From Aphrophora alni (taxonomy: Eukaryota > Arthropoda > Insecta > Hemiptera > Aphrophoridae): a stretch of DNA of 64,000 nt. The stretch lies in contig OY740772.1 in assembly GCA_963513935.1 (NCBI GenBank), positions 101,947,340 to 102,011,339 of the forward strand, written 5' to 3'. Below are positions 46,771-58,110 of the stretch, in pieces. The notes under the pieces were generated by a model that worked only from the letters and a program-made list of their open reading frames with translations, was not told the DNA's origin and did not search any database. The number at the start of each line of letters is the position of its first letter. Position 1 is the first letter of the stretch. The position numbers and the translations under genes are program-made.

Positions 46771-48599
46771 ATTTCCTGTTCATGAAATGGCCGATTTGTC
46801 CAAATAACTCACAAACCAATTTTTTTGCAAAAATGGTAACTAATGAGTTTTGTTTGAGTTCTTTGAGGCTACACTTAGGTAAAATATGAACAAAATCGTT
46901 AATGCCGGTTTTTAGAAAATCGTATTTTTGAATGATAAATTTATATATATAGCACTTATCGCAAAAAAATAAATAAATATATTTCTGACTAAAGTACCAA
47001 AGTATGTATAAACTAATTTGATTAGAATCAGTCTACCTGTTTGGGCTATAGAGTGAACAGACACATATCATTCCATTCCAAACATATTGAATTCTATTAG
47101 AAATTGGTCAAAGTGTTTGCGCATAGTTCTAATGTTCTGATGTAAAACGTATCTATACCTATCTTTTGCATCTTTACAAAATGAATCAAATTAATTATAT
47201 CTTTACTTTTGTCCATACTTATCTAAATATTTGCATTACAACAAAAGTAATATATTGTGTTAACCTAATGCTCGCTATTTAAATCGTTCTTTACCTAAGA
47301 AATAATTAAAGAAAATATACCACTCCATGCTATTTTAAATATTGAATTTTACAAATAAATGCAAATAATTGGAAATGAAATAAATAACGAATGAAACACA
47401 TGGTTACAAAACAATATCAATAATAACAAACAATTTTATGATCAAAAGTCGTAATACAGAACCAACAATAACTGGACTACACAATCTCACAATCGGGTTT
47501 AAATAATTTTTCTTAATTATAATATGAGTGGTAAAAATACAATATAATATTATTTAGTATACAAGGAAAAGGCTTACATTAATTAAATATTATTTATTAC
47601 AGAAAAAAATAAAGTTCATTTTTTAAAAAAATGTTTAGAACGATAGTGTAAAAATTAGCTTAGTTAGTTCCTGGTATAATTGGAAGCTATATTATGTGTT
47701 TGAAGTAGTAGACGAAATTATATTTCATCAAATTATGAAGTAGTAATATCATATTATAGTAGACGAAATTAATTACAATATAAAGTAAATACTGTATTTG
47801 TTGTTAACTGTTAGTATGAAACATGTTATATTACAAATACAGTAACTAAACCTATTAAGTAAGAGTAATCATAAAAATTACACGTAATACAATTTTTTTT
47901 CTGATAAGATACGTCTGCAACGGTTTTGTCTTTAAAAATCTTGATTTTTTAAAAGTTGGGTCACCATCTAGTGTTTAATAAATTTTAATCTACTGGAGAC
48001 CATTTTGAATAATTCGTTTTCAGAAGTACTCCATCATATTAAAATTATTTACAATTAATTTTAGTATGAAATGTAGGTATAACTTATTAAATAGCTTATC
48101 GAATTTAACTGCAAAATTACAAAGTAATTTATTATACAAAGTTAATAAGTAAATTATTATAATATGATTATTATAATACAATATTATAGAAATTATAGAA
48201 ATAGGAAAATAATAAATGTTACACAAAGTTACAATATAAAATAAACATAAACATTGGGAAATGAATCAGTAAAAATACATATATGTATTTTTTTTTTAAT
48301 GTGAGATAGTATATTATAACCTATTTTGAGGTTATAATAAAAATAAAACAACAACTAGACTTATCTATTATGTAAGGGAAATTACACACCATTTTAAATT
48401 AAAAAATTTAAATTGATTTAAAAAAATGAACATTACATTTTTAATCAAATCAAACTGAGAAAACTATATAAAGTGATACCTTTTATTTAAATCTAATACA
48501 TGTATATAGATAAAAACGAAAAATTAAAACAATAAATTGTTCTAATTACGTTATAAAATCCTCAAATAAATTATTTTAAATATTTTCTTTTCCGCTTGA
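46771..48599. other. Very AT-rich sequence, nothing recognised
   Basis: Only chance frames rich in I, N, Y and L, such as 68 codons at 48020-48226 (-). Confidence 0.45.
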
Positions 48600-48663
48600 A
48601 TTGTTGCAACTATCATGAGTACAATTTTCCGCCTGTCCCAGCTTCGTCACTCTGTCATTTGTT

Positions 48664-48694
48664 GACACGTTTCGGATAACCTCCATTTCAAAAC
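48664..48694 (-). ncRNA. Degenerate hammerhead-like motif, left arm
   Basis: GTTTTGAAATGGAGGTTATCC then GAAACGTGTC (first part given only as its key pieces: TTTTGAAAT and GGAGGTTATCC). GGA/TCC can form stem II. The CTGANGA box is decayed. Confidence 0.35.
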
Positions 48695-48796
48695 AACTAT
48701 TTGTACTGATCATCCTACTATGGGAATCGTTATTTTAAATTTAACGTCGATTTAATATAACGATTCCCAGAGTAGGATGATCAGTACAAATAGTTG

Positions 48797-48827
48797 TTTT
48801 GACAATGTAGGTTATCCGAAACGCGTC
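48797..48827 (+). ncRNA. Degenerate hammerhead-like motif, right arm
   Basis: TTTTGACAATG, then TAGGTTATCC, then GAAACGCGTC. GAAA and the GTC triplet are intact; the CTGANGA box and stem II are weak. Confidence 0.35.
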
Positions 48828-49099
48828 AACAAATGAGAGAGTGACGAAGCTGGGACAGGCTGAACATTGTACTTGCGATAGTCTTACAAATAAACCGAAT
48901 AGCGTATAGTTAAAGGTCTCATAAGAGTCATGAAAATATACACAATTTGTTTATTTACAGAAAGCTTTTTTTGTATAGAAGTTTTTGAACTAAAACTTTT
49001 ATTTCAGGCCAAGTTTTGTTTTTGAAAACTGTTTGATATTGGGACATTAACATCTCACATTCGTGTTTTCTTGGTGGCTTGCACTTGGCAATGTGAGTC

Positions 49100-50814
49100 T
49101 TAAAAAAAATTGAATACAATATTTTTCTCTTGATCGGTCCATTTTGTAATCTCTCTTTTTATAGATTTCTTAGAGGCTACTATGTTTCTTTTAGTTTGCA
49201 GAAATGAACTGGAAGAAGACTCACTTACTCCGATTAGGTCTTTTAAAGGTAACAAGTCTCCGTCTTCTTCTTCTTCTGAACTTTTACTTCCTTTATCAAC
49301 TTCATTGAAGTTGGTAGATTGTAATATATCTTCGTCAAGATTTACCTCTATCTCATCTAGCGATTTACCTTTATTTTTAGCTCCTTCGCTACTCTCAATT
49401 GACAACAATAACTTTGCAATTTTTGCTGTTTGGAAAACGTCATCTGGGAGCCTATATTCACTACGATGGACTGAAGACGTATGCCCCATAAACGAAGCGA
49501 GCTGTTCAATATCCTGGTCATTTAATTGGAACAATTGAGATATTATTGCTTAATATTTCCTGAGGGTTCTTGATGTGACTGCATCAGGATTTTTCAAACC
49601 TGCTATTTTGGAGTGTTTCTGCAACACTTTATAACCAGTGATCGGATTAGTAGTATTTACATTTGCAAAGAGGAATATGTTCTCTGATGGAATAAAATTG
49701 CTTCTTAATTTAATCAGCAAATCTTTTGCACGTCAAAACTGAACAACACAGGTGTCACTTTTCGTTTTCCCTGATTGACCACCCGTTTAAATTTTCTTAT
49801 AAGAATCATTTCAATAGGTCTCACTACTTGTTCGAACTCCTCATAATTATGGTTATTTGAATATTTTCATATAGATCTAGTGGAAGTCTCTGAAGCTCAC
49901 CTACTCGTTTTCTGCACAAAAGGAGTACTCTACAGTATGTAGTCTCAACCAACTGACGGTAGGCACGCAGATCACACAGTATTTGTGGTACCGTAAAGGT
50001 AGTTCCCCTTTTTTCGTAGTAAATCAATTAAATGTTTTCTCTCCTTAGATTTAATTGGTTTTGAATTTATTCGTTCAACTTCAATTTCGAATCGATGGTT
50101 TCTTAAAAGGTGTCTAGCAAATGTAGTAACTAGTGTCTCACAATAAAAACAAAAGTCTTTTCTTCTAACGCGCTTAGGTTTATTATTATCCTGAAATAAA
50201 AATGTGTTATTTTCAGAATTATTACCCGAATACGGTTTGTTTTGGAGATCCCAACTTTCAGTTAACAAACTTCTTCGGGGTGAATTTGTTTTATCAATAA
50301 TATTTTCTTCATATCTGGCTCCAACTTCAATACTATTACGGATTAATCGTTCTTCAGAAAATACCTTCAGATCGAATGAACACGAGAAGTCTTCTATTAT
50401 GTTATTTTGTGAAGATGTCTGGGCTTAAAAATCTGTATTACTACTACTACTACTATCAGGGACATATTCTGGGTCAATATCCGAATCATAATAATCAATG
50501 GAAGGCGATGGGTTTTGACAGTTCACAAGACTGGTTCGAGTCAAATTTTCATCATATAAATAGCTGCCCTGTAAATAATTAAAATGTTTTGTATGTCCTT
50601 TGATTGGTATCTGTCCTCCTTGAGTATTTTCTTCAGGAACAGAACTTTCAAAATTAAATGTCTCGTCTTTTTGTTGAACTGGCTCATTTGAATTTGAAAC
50701 CAAACCAGGAAATGAAATCGAGTTGCTTGATGATTCTCCATCAGAGCTATCACTGTACGGCACAAGTGGCTGAAAAATTGGCGTTATGCTCTCAGTTTCT
50801 TGAAATAAAAACAT
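49100..50814 (-). pseudogene. Crypton-like tyrosine recombinase gene relic
   Basis: One gene in several broken frames. The N-terminus (50814-50427) is acidic and Ser-rich, ending DYYDSDIDPEYVPDSSSSS. Next comes a C2H2-like motif, DFCFYCETLVTTFARHLLRNH (key residues C-x2-C and H-x4-H, about 50160-50100). Then come CRKRVGELQRLPLDLYENI (about 49920-49865), FEQVVRPIEMILIRKFK and, after a frameshift, NPITGYKVLQKHSKIAGLKN. The catalytic region reads SRTLRKY, a stop, then QLFQLNDQDIEQLASFMGHT and VHRSEYRLPDD. R in LRK, H in GHT and Y in EYRLP fit the R-H-R-Y set of tyrosine recombinases. The first H (RKH in relatives) is now Y. TTTTGCTTTTTAG before 50820 looks like a splice acceptor. The C-terminal tail is acidic. 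The Crypton label is from pattern memory. Confidence 0.7.
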
Positions 50815-50838
50815 TTTCCATCCTAAAAAGCAAAACAT

Positions 50839-51136
50839 TGTAGATTTGTATTATTGTTATTATAACATAGATCTATTAATATCTAAACATTTTAAATTAT
50901 TTAGACATAGGCATTTATTTTCAATATAAAAGATTTAAACATTCTTTTCGGGATCAAAACTATGGCCTAAATGCAAAAAATTGTTAACAAAGTTAGAGTT
51001 TTTATAACAATACTTCCAACTATGTATGTATTTCTGGACATAATGTAGTTAGTAGTTATTTCTTGGATGTTACTTTAAACTTCCATTATTTGTTTCATTA
51101 TTTTTAAATAATTTTTTAAAGTCTGTTAGATTGTTA
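50839..51136. other. AT-rich sequence, nothing recognised
   Basis: Possible intron or upstream region of the minus-strand recombinase relic. Confidence 0.4.
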
Positions 51137-52130
51137 TAAAACATTGTAAACAACTAACTTTAAAATAAAATATATTAAACTAGCGGAGCCATGCGACCTT
51201 TCATAGTTCATGGGAAAAATAAACTATTAACTAATGATTGACTCAATTCTAACATTGTACGTACATTCTAACATATTAATTACATCCTGATATTTCTTGA
51301 ATCACAATGCATAAACATATTTATTAGGTATTACAGAAGAATATTATCATATAAATCTACTTAAACATTATCCATAATAAACATTTATAACAATAGAGAG
51401 TTTTTAGGTAACTAGTAGGCCTACAGCAAAAGAGGTTTAACCGCAAAGACACTTCTCTTGCAAAATAGGTTTGACGTTTCAATGTGTACCCACATTCCTG
51501 TCAGAGATAAACTATAGAGATAGTTTAATAGAAACAAGATAATAGACTCGTTGAAAGGGACAAATTACCCTTTTGAAATACACAACTGCCTTATACAATA
51601 TTTAAAACTTATATAAAAATAATCCCACATAAATTAATAATAATTTTTCAGTGTTGTTAAACAATGGGGTCCGGGCAAGCTAAGCCGATTAGTGCCAGGT
51701 GACCGAATCTCTACCTAACTACGACCATTCCAGAACTATAGTGGTGGTCGGACTATATTCTTAGAAGACATATATTTTACCCTTTTATGTCAAAACTTAA
51801 CAAATCTCTCTGCAAGATACTGTTGCATTGAAACTATCTGGTATTCCCCACAGTTTAAAGACAATAGGCCTATAAGAAATTTTCTAGGTTAGTGATAAAC
51901 GATCAGGTAGATTTGTTTTAAAACATTGTAAACCACTAAATATAACATATATTAAACTGGTGGAACCATGCGACCTTTCACAGTTCATGGGAAAAATAAA
52001 CAAATAGGCCTAATAAACAACAGTCCCGTATTTAAAACTATAACCTTAAACTATTAACTAATGATCGACTCAATTCTAACATTGTACGTACTTCTAACAT
52101 ATTAATTACATGCTGATATTTCATGGAAAA
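51137..52130 (+). repeat. Direct duplication flanking about 620 bp
   Basis: 51137-51299 and 51919-52130 share AACATTGTAAAC, ATGCGACCTTTCA, AGTTCATGGGAAAAATAAA, GACTCAATTCTAACATTGTA and CATATTAATTACAT. The second copy has a 50-bp insertion containing TAGGCCTA. They could be two ends of one element or a segmental duplication. Confidence 0.8.
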
Positions 52131-54294
52131 AAATGAGTAAATTTCCATATTCTTATTCGAGTTAAAATAAATAATAAAAATTTAACGTTCACATATTTAA
52201 TTATTAAAAAAAAAAAAAAAAAAATATGACGTCCAAATAAATCACTTTTTATATTTGTTTTAATAATTAATTAATGTCATAGATCGCAAATTCAGTTTTC
52301 TTTCCTTTGAAACTAATTATCCTAAAATTAAAATTCATAAAATGAAATTTTATAATAATATATATATGCCAATATTAAGAAATATTCGAATTATAAGCGA
52401 AAACCTACTCTGAAGAACAATTTACAATAAAGCGTAAATGATTTTTTGACCAAAAAACATACTTAAAACGATTAGATATAATTGACATTATAACAGTCTA
52501 TTATCGAACATACAAAGAACATTTTGTGAAAGATTTATTGAAAAATATTTATAAATACGCTTTTCGTGATCGTTTTTATAAAATGTGTAAGGCCAAATGA
52601 ACCGTTGGAAGGAAATTAGAAATAACCTGTAGTTTTTTCATACACAAAATTATTGAAACTAGTTTTATCATGATGAAATTTACACAGAACATTTATTTAT
52701 GCATAGAATACATTTTGTTGAATTCGGGCATCATAGGAGTTATGCGTATCACAGGACAGCCTGGTACTTTAGTATCAATATGGTTTTACGGTTTTCGGGT
52801 ACACGTCAAATTAATTGCCTAAAAGTAAAAATAAAATAGTGGAATCAGTTGCCACTGTAGATGAGTTTCCTATTTACTTCTAGTAATAAAGTTTTTAGCA
52901 TGTTTGACTATGGAATTCCTTTGATTCCTTTGATTGAAAGATGTCATTTAAGCCTAAATGGTTATAAACAGAAGCTTGTTAGAATACAATGGTATCCCTC
53001 TGTATTCTTTGCTACCTGTTTACTGGGAAAGCAACCACTGGCCTAGGAATTAAATAAACACAATATTTCTTAGAAACAGTAGTTTTAAGGTTAAGTTTTC
53101 AATAACTTCAAGAGCAGCAGTAGAATATTTTAAAACTTGTTGACAGGTGACATGAATAGGTTTTAAAGCAAGGTAGGATTCCTTACTGTAGGCATCTACT
53201 TAATCAAAGGACTACAAACCTTGTTGAATGAATTTCAAACAGATTAATAAATACAAGCAAAATCCCTCAACCATTTTTTAATGTTATTATTTTTTTCCTT
53301 ACAAAATTATCAATTTCTTCAAGAGTTCCTACAAAATCGTACCGTAATGCTATTTTTGCTAGATAATCTATAGAAAAAAAAACTGTAGGCCTATTTACGA
53401 TAGTTTGATCTAGAAGCCACAATTTCTGGCAATTTTAATGAAAACTTTGAGAAGATGTCTCTTTTAGTTATTTCTTGGGAAAATACAAAATATTAAAGTT
53501 TGAAATTTCGTTCCAAAAACGTTTCCCTAAAGGCCTATTGGGATATAAATATTTAACGGTTGGTTGTAAGTAAATAAAACTAAAACCATTTGATTTAGCC
53601 GACAATATTGGATGTTTTTTTATTTTACAAATAAACATTTTCATAGGTTGTTAAGGTTTAAAATTGATAAAAATAATATTTAGTTTACGTAATTTTTTTT
53701 TTTGTTTTATAATTTCTATAATTTAGGGTAATTGTTTTCATTTCACCTCAAATAACTTACACTTATACCAAAAAAAAAAAGATTATATAAATATTGCTCA
53801 GACAAGTTTATATTTATTTATATTTATAAATATACCATACACTAATAAATAGAGAATATTGATGATAATAATGATGAAATAACATTTAGTGTAGCTATAT
53901 TGGTTTTTCAGAAATAAGTACATAAGAAATTACAACATCTTATAAATATTTTTGCAGAATCTTACTATACCCATTAAAATATTGTTTTGCAATGTAAACG
54001 TGATGGTATTAATACTTAACCATTTATTCGAGAAGAAGAAAGAAACGAAAATAAACAACAAAGATTCACAATTTGTCAAACACTTTGAAAATGTGTAAAC
54101 ATTTTAATTTCAAGAATGCAGTTGAGACTATTACAAACATTTAATTAATTTTGAATTAAATGCAGTAAACTGAATCCTATATATCTATCCATTCTCTATT
54201 AAAAAAATAAAATAAAACGAGCTCAGCATTACCGCTGTGCACATGTTCCATATTTTCATACTTGATTGTTTATTTTGGATTTGGTTGGATTTGA
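52131..54294. other. AT-rich sequence, nothing recognised
   Basis: An A-run of about 20 lies at 52206. A 61-codon plus-strand frame at 52861-53046 has no recognisable domain. Confidence 0.4.
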
Positions 54295-54725
54295 TTATTT
54301 TTGGACCAACTACATTAAAACCCATTTAAAATTTTTACTCAGTATATTAAAAACGTATATAGTTTGGGCAAAATCTATACCTAAAGTTTTATTAATTTTT
54401 TTGTGGGATGAATTTCGTTAAAATGTGGGATCCACTACATTAAAAGAAATGCCAAATTTCCACTTAGTAAATTGAATAACTGAAATATTGTGAGTTTGGG
54501 CAAACTCAGTTAATAAATAGATATTTTTTTTAAATATATTGATGGGTTTTTTGAAAAGTGGTGTCCACTATTATGTAAAACACAGAAGTAAAATTCCGAC
54601 AGTACTTAGAAAATCTGAAATAGTGTTAGTTTGGGCAATATCTGTTATTATAATAATGTTTTTCAAATTTTGTTGATTTATTTTGAATTCGGTTTAAGAG
54701 TGGGATCCACTACAAAAAATTTAAA
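54295..54725 (+). repeat. Degenerate tandem repeat, 125-140-bp unit
   Basis: GGGATCCACTACATTAAAA-like starts occur near 54303, 54428, 54562 and 54702. Each of the first three is followed by an AGTTTGGGCAAAMTCT-like block. Confidence 0.8.
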
Positions 54726-55355
54726 TAAGCGATAAATAAAGTTAAGAAATCTAAATAATAGCTAGACCCTATTTTTAACAAGCAGGTTTTGGTACAACTA
54801 TTAAATAAACATGAAATGTCGGTAGTTCTTCTCATACATCATATCCAGGGTTAGGCCTATCACATTTGTTGTTAATTCCGTCTGTTTATTCTAGCACATA
54901 CGCATCACAATAATATTATGAAATTACTAATGACGCTATAAAGTAACATTAATAACTATAACTTGAACGTACCTGCTTTGATATCAGTTGCTTGTTTCCT
55001 TCCATTTTACACACAAGACGCAGAGTTGAGCATTCAAAGCTGTGGACAAAGTTGAATATTACTGTCCAGTATCCAGCCCCTAAAACTGTTTTGTTGGCAA
55101 CGATACTCGATACATTTCTCGGAATTATTGAGGCCGCCTGAGCGTGAGAAGTAGAAGACCGAGTACTATTTGTATTTACTAAGTATTATAAAACTCCATC
55201 CCAATATGTATATGTTTACATACTTTTATTTATTGTTTTATCTGGTGTGTGGTGTACTGTACGACGGAAGTGAAAATGTCTATGGTGATCAAAACCATTT
55301 CACAGTAATAGTTACATTTCAACAATTATGAGACTTATCGTATTCTCCATACAAA
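54726..55355. other. Unassigned sequence
   Basis: No feature was recognised. Slightly GC-richer at 55010-55150. Confidence 0.4.
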
Positions 55356-55390
55356 CGACGGTCGTTTCGGCTATTTAGCCATTTTCAAGT
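55356..55390 (-). ncRNA. Degenerate hammerhead-like motif
   Basis: The minus strand reads CTTGAAAAT, then GGCTAAATAGCC (a perfect GGCT/AGCC stem II), then GAAACGACCGTC. A weak inverted counterpart with CGAAACGGCGAC lies at 55427. The CTGANGA box is decayed. Confidence 0.4.
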
Positions 55391-55527
55391 CACTGCTGTT
55401 TAATTGTTGAATTTTAGTCAATATTCGAAACGGCGACATCCAAACAATATAGTAGTTACATTGTATGATTGATATTAATAATTATTATTAATAACGTAAT
55501 ACTATTATTATTATTTATTGCATTGAT

Positions 55528-56110
55528 TTAACCTAAGAAAATTATTGCATAGTTTCTTTTGCAAAAGAGTAGGCTAAATCACCTACTTGACATGAGCAAT
55601 TATTTAACCTTAGAACAATATTGAAAATATAATTGTACAACAGCTCCTTAACGTGAATATTAATTTAACCTGAGAAAGTTACTACATAGTTTTCTTATAA
55701 AAGATTACAGCACCTCTTTAACAAGAATATTCATTGTTCCTAAGAAAGTTATTGTATAGTTTCTTTTATAAAAGTGCAAAGCATCTCTTTAAAATAAACA
55801 TTTGTTTACCCTGAGAAAGTTATTGCGTAATTCAGAATTGCAACATCTCCTTGACAAGGAAATTAGTTTTTTCTGAGAATGTTATTGCTTTTTTGGTTTT
55901 CTGTAAAATTTGCGAGGTCACCTTGAAAAGGAAATAAGTTTTATCTGATAAAGTTATTGTTTAGTTAGTTTTCTTTAGGACTGTGAATCTCATTGACAAG
56001 AAAATAAGTTTTATCAGAGAAAGTTATTGCTTAGTTGGTTTTATATAAGACAGCGAGGTCTCCTTGACAAGGAAATAAAGTTTTATTCGAGAAATATATT
56101 GCATAGTTTA
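55528..56110 (+). repeat. Minisatellite, about nine units of 55-80 bp
   Basis: CTGAGAAAGTTATTGCATAG-like starts occur near 55530, 55610, 55666, 55737, 55806, 55870, 55940, 56010 and 56082. Most are followed by TTTTATAAAA and CTCCTTGACAAGGAAAT-like blocks. Units are clearly diverged, so the array is old. Confidence 0.85.
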
Positions 56111-56555
56111 TTTTATAAAACAGTACAGAACCATAAATGTTGAAGCTTTCTAGGGAAGTTTTTGCATACAGCACTTTCTTTTTTAGTACACTCGTTTTTT
56201 CGCTCGAAAATACCCGAATGAGCTTGACGAATGAAACCTAATCATCACGAAGCGTAACGCGTGACGGATGACGCTTCACACTTATTCACAGCACAGGACC
56301 ATTGTTATCACACCAAAAATAATAATAAATACTAAAAGTTATTTCAAAACCTTAATTTGTTTTTTACAATGATTTATTTTGGTCAACACATTGACAATCG
56401 AACAATTTACCAACAATAATGCATTGGTTGTAGTAAAGACCACCTCTGAAAAATGGCCCCAATATTTTGTATAGTTTGTCCAAACAGCCGTGCGCTCTAA
56501 AGGATTAGGGTGACCCTTGCTCCCCAACGCGCAGACACACTCACACGTGCGGCTT
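56111..56555. other. Unassigned sequence
   Basis: A 62-codon minus-strand frame at 56339-56527 has no recognisable domain. A small GAAGCG/CGCTTC inverted repeat lies near 56248-56276. Confidence 0.35.
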
Positions 56556-57272
56556 GGCCTACCTGCTGCTAATGGTTCTTCTATGAATCATAATCTAGCC
56601 CTTGTGCTACAAAATCAATTTTTTCTAGATTTTAACTTTACTAAAATTTTACTCTAATTACTGAACTCTAAATATTATTTCTAGCACAATGAGTCCAAAC
56701 ACGGTACAATATTGTGACAACTCTATGTGGTTTTATGGTCAGTAGGTTACAAAATCATAAATTTGACTACTTAAAAATGGTTATAGACATTTTATTTGAA
56801 TTAGCACGATCACAATAACATACATAATAATTACAGTAATTCTAGCAGTGTTTTCAAACGTACCGGTATGCAAAAAAAAAACAAAGAATCTAAATCAGAA
56901 TCAATATAGGCTAACAGTGAACGTATACTAAAGTAAAAGAAAATACAAATAATTACAAATTCGTTTTAAATGTTACTTTACAATAACATTTTCCATTGTA
57001 TTGATCAGATAACTATTACATTAGACTTCTGATTATTACAATATAAAACACGTGATAAAGGACACGTTTTAAGTATTTTCTAGTTTTTAAACTCAAAACC
57101 CGGTTAGAGTTGTCACAATTGTACCGTGTTTGGACCCATTTTGCGAAAAATAATATTTAGAGTTTAGTAATTAGAGTAAAAGTTAGGTAAAGTTAAAATC
57201 TAGAAAAAATTGATTTTGTAGCACAAGGGCTAGTTGGTGATTCATAGAAGAACCAATAGCAGCAGGTAGGCC
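56556..57272. mobile_element. Foldback element with about 165-bp inverted arms
   Basis: The left arm 56556-56722 and right arm 57107-57272 are reverse complements. They begin GGCCTACCTGCTGCTA and end with its complement. They share TGGTTCTTCTATGAATCA, AGCCCTTGTGCTACAAAATC and AACTCTAAATATTATTT, and GTCACAA(T) innermost. The 384-bp centre is non-coding and not palindromic. No hammerhead core and no clear target duplication are visible. It is a MITE-like element of unknown class. Confidence 0.85.
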
Positions 57273-57774
57273 GATTGATATACTATAAACACTTATAAAA
57301 TACTATATTTTATAAGTGAAATACTACCAACCGACGATAACACACAACAAATGTCTACGTGCATTTCAAAACTGCTTAAGCGACTTGGGGTAAAACAGAA
57401 GGCCAACAGGATGTCAAACTGGCAACAGTGCCGGTTCTCTTTGTGATATTTCGGTGGTTAAAATATACACCTTAGTTGCCATAATGGTATCGCAATGTAA
57501 AATATATACAGTGGCCTTCGTAATGTTAGAAACGTCAAAAGCTGCAACAATGATGTTAATTTAGTGATTGAAAAAAAAAATTGTATTTTAAATTTTTTGA
57601 GATATCAAAATGTATAAAGTAATTGATATCACCTTGCAAAGCCACTATACATTTCTAAAAAGAAATACACTCTATTCTTTTAAGGGGCTGCCATATTGTA
57701 TGGATATGAAATGATGCCATAATGATAGTGGGATTTATATATATATATACAAATCATCGTCTATTTCGATATAT
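57273..57774. other. Unassigned sequence
   Basis: A short (TA)n lies near 57737-57749. No gene was recognised. Confidence 0.4.
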
Positions 57775-58110
57775 ATTCTTTAAACGAATTGAGAGATTTA
57801 AACAAAATTTACCACACTTCTTACTAATATATTTATACACATTTTGTGAAAAAATCATCAAGATATAGTAAAATTTTATTGATTTACAACAAAAAAAACA
57901 ATTTCTCTTAACTAATTAACAAAATTAAATAAAATTTAATAATTATGACAACAAAATATATACGTACATGTTGTGAAAATTTCATCAAGATACAATAAAA
58001 TTTAATTACTTTACAACGAAAAAACAAATTTCTTCAAAACAACATTGAAATAAATTTCATAAAATATATAAATAAATTTTCAAATAAATAAAGTAACCTA
58101 AACTTTTTGT
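57775..58110 (+). repeat. Dispersed repeat, inverted partner of 43365-43560
   Basis: It contains two internal versions of a TTGTGAAAAWWTCATCAAGAT block (at about 57843 and 57970) and leads directly into the repeat cluster at 58.1 kb through AGTAACCTAAACTTTTTGTG. Confidence 0.75.

Larger units (their letters stand above)
48600..48890. mobile_element. Foldback element with paired hammerhead-like motifs
   Basis: The arms 48600-48735 and 48758-48890 are reverse complements. Shared segments include GCTTCGTCACTCTGTCATTT, ATTTGTACTGATCATCCTAC and GGGAATCGTTAT. Both arms carry GGTTATCCGAAACGYGTC facing outward. The interior loop is about 20 bp and there is no coding sequence. Confidence 0.82.

Noticed and set aside
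49182..49538. 118-codon plus-strand frame rich in serine
   Set aside because: It is the complement of the acidic C-terminal part of the minus-strand recombinase relic.
50204..50843. Plus-strand frames over the recombinase N-terminal region
   Set aside because: These are shadows of the minus-strand acidic region and zinc-finger-like segment.
55528..56110. CRISPR-like array
   Set aside because: Units are diverged tandem repeats without constant repeats and unique spacers, in a eukaryotic context.
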